Shown in pieces: positions 8,239-10,699 of a stretch of DNA of 10,699 bases. The stretch comes from Monoraphidium neglectum. Lineage: Eukaryota; Chlorophyta; Chlorophyceae; Sphaeropleales; Selenastraceae. Under the pieces are notes generated by a model. That model saw only the letters and a list, made by a program, of their open reading frames with translations, was not told where the DNA came from and made no database searches. A program made the translations under genes and the position numbers. Every line of letters begins with the position of its first letter. Positions within the stretch are counted from its first letter, which is position 1. The stretch is taken from NCBI RefSeq assembly GCF_000611645.1, contig NW_014011577.1:1-10699 (forward strand), written 5' to 3'.

Positions 8239-10023
8239 GACGTGTACACCAGGCTGTTATGTGATCTGACACAAGACCTGTGGGGCTCAACAACCGGCCC
8301 ACCCGTTGCTGATACCGGTAAGAAGTCCCGCAAACTGATTTGAATGTCACCTGTGATCTTCAGGATGAATGATATGATGATTGACTACCATACACCGGCT
8401 GACTGCACCGTTTGTGCCTGGTTTGTGCGGCTGCCTGGTCGCAGTTGAGGGTCCCATCATCCATCACGCCCATCATTGGCGGTCCGGCTCAAGCTGGGCC
8501 TCTTGCAGGTGCACTGCCTTGCCCAGTGGCTTATGGCATTGGAATATATTGTTTCGCAATGCTCCTGTGAACCCTCCATCTCCCATCATAACCCTACATG
8601 AGTGCACAGACATCAGCACTACACCGATTGCTCGCGGCTGCGCGCCGCCGTAGTCGTGTTTTCCTGCCCAAAGAAACATGCCCACCCGGCATCCATCCCT
8701 TTCGCATGCAGGCCGCACCGCAGGTGGCAGGTTCATGTGGGCAAAGCACCCTCCCATCCCTCGCAGGTCCCAGCCACCTGTGCGACAGACGGTGGGAGTG
8801 CGCACCGCAGCTGGCAACCAATCTGTCGTGACCATGCTTCTTGGTTGATACCTATTTGGAAATAAACAAGGGGGTGCAGACGCAACATCTTCGACACATC
8901 TCGCACGCCGGTTATAAACAGCCGACGCGCCGCAGTCAGTCCGAGGTGCGCTGCGAGCCGCGCGCGCTGATGCAGGGGGATCGAGGGAACCAAGAAAAGA
9001 GGGGAGGGGCCGCAGCCGCGGAGGCCAACGGCGGCACCGGCATTTGAGCGACACTGGTGTGCTCGCTCAAATAGGCATCTGCATTGAGGGATGGCCGCAG
9101 GATGGAGCGGCACGTCCACCCAGGCAATTACTGGTTCCGGCCGCTCAGCCGGCGGGGACATGCCGCAGAGCGCGCCTGCACGCTGCTCAGCACATTGCAT
9201 CATCTTGCGCTTCACCGGCACCAACTGCGAAACCGCTGGGAGAGGAAAACCCTGGATGATTAGAAAACGATGTGGCGTCCGGCCCTGCGACCAGATGACA
9301 GCTAACAACGAGTCAGAAGGGGTGCTGCGGTCTAGAGGGCGCATGCCTCCTTGGGTAGAACGGTTGTCAAGCGCGCCTCCCTCCAAGTGTCGCCGCGCAC
9401 GGCCCATCGCACATATGGGAGCGCGCAGGTGCCCTGGAGGTGTGTGTCCGGAGGTGGCGCGGCTGCGAGGGGCAACCATCAAACGGGCCAGGAAAGCAGC
9501 GCAAGAAAGCGGAACTAATGCAGGTGCAGTGTGCAAGGACCCTCCAGCGGGATCAAACGTGGCGTTGCTGCGCGGCGGCAGGGCAGGCCTAGAAAGACGA
9601 GGGGATTGGCGCCCTGGACAATAGGAGTGCGTGACACAGTGTCAAAGTGGCGAGCAGGGGCAAGGCCCTTACGGAAGTGTTGACTGCTGGGCACGCAGCC
9701 CCTGCATTTGCCTACCCAGCAGATGTTGCGGGCACGGGTCCCCATCCGCACAGGGGCGCAGGGCATGTCACGCAGTACAGCGATCAGACGTCAACGCACG
9801 CGTGGCTGCCTAAGCATCAATTGGCCTGCAAGGAGCCCGGCGTTTGATCCATTCAACACGCATCCCACCGCGTCTGATGACCCCTTCCCAGGTTCAACAC
9901 GCATGCAATTCCGAGCTATGATATGTTTATTTGAGCCATCAGGCCAAGGGCGATGGTCGCCTCGCCCCAACGGCGTGCCCTCATGGCCGCCTGCATCAGT
10001 CAGCTGCTGACGTCAGGGTGACA
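8239..10023. other. Spacer between two same-strand genes, no supported gene
   Basis: About 1.8 kb between the karyopherin-like stop codon and the SET gene, both on the - strand. Composition drops to more AT-rich near 8200-8600. Open frames of 177 codons (+, 9091-9624) and 267 codons (-, 8733-9536) overlap one another; neither resembles a known family or splices obviously to a neighbour. The region probably contains the 3' UTR of the upstream gene and the promoter, 5' UTR or an undetected first exon of the SET gene. Single GCATGC copies occur at 8704, 9341 and 9901. Confidence 0.5.
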
Positions 10024-10699
10024 TCACCGGCCGCCGGCCGCCTTCTTGCCGCCGCAGAAGCTCTTGACGCACCGCTTGAACCGGCCCAGATCGTGGTAGT
10101 TCGAACTGTCTGTCAGATCTCGCAGGAACACGAGCTTGGCTGCCCGGCTGCCACGGGCCCACGGCGCCGACGCCGGCGCAAGCCGCAGCAAGGCCGCCTC
10201 AAGCCATGCTGCGAACAACTGCGGCCCGACGCCGCGCCAGATGGAGTGCAGGCAGGTCGAAACCGCCAGTATCACGTCGGGCGGCATGTCGCCGCCGGCT
10301 GCCAGCAAGAGGGCCAGGACAATGTGCGCGCCCTCCCACCCGGCCTCGAGCCGCACCCGCAGCTGACCAAGCGCGGCGCGCCGGCGTGCTTCCTCCTGCT
10401 GCCGCCACGTGGCAGCGGCAAGCGCGGCTGCCGCAGCCGCCGCGGCGGCGGCAACGGGCGCCTGCGGCTGCCAGAGCTGCTGCGGCGGCGCCGGGTGCTG
10501 CTGCTGAGGCGGCGCCGCCGGCGCCGCCGCGGCCGGCGGTCCAGCCGCGGGACCGGCTTCGACAAACGGCGCCGTCGCCAGCTGCTGCGCCCACAGGAGC
10601 GCCGCGCTGCACTGCTCCAGGTCCTCCGACCGCAGCGCCGCGCGCGTCGCCGGCAGCAGCAGCTCGACCAGCGGCGGCGCCGCCAGCGCTTGCGGCTGC
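10024..10699 (-). CDS. C-terminal part of an importin-13/transportin-3-like karyopherin, 5' partial
   Basis: A single frame runs without stops from the right edge (first complete codon at 10698) to TGA at 10024-10026, giving 224 residues with the start outside the window. The visible part begins with a helical segment (LVELLLPATRAALRSEDLEQ, then LLWAQQLA), like a HEAT-repeat helix pair. A low-complexity stretch rich in Ala, Pro and Gln (roughly residues 47-95) follows. Then come further amphipathic helices (AHIVLALLLAAGGDMPPDVI; LHSIWRGVGPQLFAAWLEAALL) and a basic end, FLRDLTDSSNYHDLGRFKRC followed by VKSFCGGKK. The helical pattern and the RFKR...FCGGKK ending recall plant and algal importin-beta family proteins of the transportin-3/importin-13 type, which carry cargo through nuclear pores with Ran. 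The family call rests on recall of the C-terminus only; another HEAT-repeat protein is possible. That the frame is coding is much surer than the name. Confidence 0.55.
   Translation of the reverse strand, partial: QPQALAAPPLVELLLPATRAALRSEDLEQCSAALLWAQQLATAPFVEAGPAAGPPAAAAPAAPPQQQHPAPPQQLWQPQAPVAAAAAAAAAALAAATWRQQEEARRRAALGQLRVRLEAGWEGAHIVLALLLAAGGDMPPDVILAVSTCLHSIWRGVGPQLFAAWLEAALLRLAPASAPWARGSRAAKLVFLRDLTDSSNYHDLGRFKRCVKSFCGGKKAAGGR

Noticed and set aside
8913..8918. TATAAA on the + strand as a promoter
   Set aside because: No supported + strand gene lies downstream; both neighbouring genes are on the - strand.
8733..9624. Overlapping open frames on both strands (8733-9536 on -, 9091-9624 on +)
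   Set aside because: They overlap each other, show no recognisable domain and have no clear splice partners, so I could not support either as a gene.
10008..10015. TGACGTCA palindrome just after the karyopherin-like stop codon
   Set aside because: It resembles a bZIP site, but it sits in a presumed 3' UTR and a single 8-base match is weak evidence.

Overview
The window looks like nuclear DNA of a GC-rich green alga (chlorophyte). The coding segments are split by short GT-AG introns of about 200-400 bases. The exons are rich in GC, Ala, Gly and Gln, and the recognisable families (a multi-repeat fasciclin protein, a SET-domain protein, a karyopherin-like C-terminus) are eukaryotic. Very GC-rich Chlorophyceae such as Selenastraceae would fit, but that placement is inference. 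Bacterial operon logic does not apply, and most long open frames are GC-driven shadows.

Layout. (1) 1-3056, + strand: the 3' part of a gene for a protein with at least four FAS1 (fasciclin) repeats. Five exons join in frame to 608 residues; the gene begins before the window. (2) 3057-5202: about 2.1 kb between two convergent genes with no convincing coding content, probably long 3' UTRs. (3) 5203 to about 8228, - strand: a SET-domain protein. Five exons are well supported, and a tiny first coding exon is proposed. Its long C-terminal tail is rich in Ala and Gln with a basic nuclear-localisation-like cluster. (4) 8239-10023: about 1.8 kb with no gene I can support, probably the 3' UTR of the next gene plus the promoter or 5' UTR of the SET gene. 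(5) 10024-10699, - strand: the last 224 residues of a protein resembling the C-terminus of an importin-13/transportin-3 type karyopherin, entering from beyond the right edge.

The three genes have no evident joint function: one is probably cell-surface or extracellular (FAS1), one probably nuclear (SET), one nuclear transport. The non-coding parts contain striking clusters of the palindrome GCATGC, mainly in SET-gene introns and in the convergent spacer. No RNA gene, transposon, CRISPR array or viral element was recognised. The most notable points are the unusual SET active-site motif with a Cys cluster and Q-rich tail, the GCATGC clusters, and the possible 7-base first coding exon.
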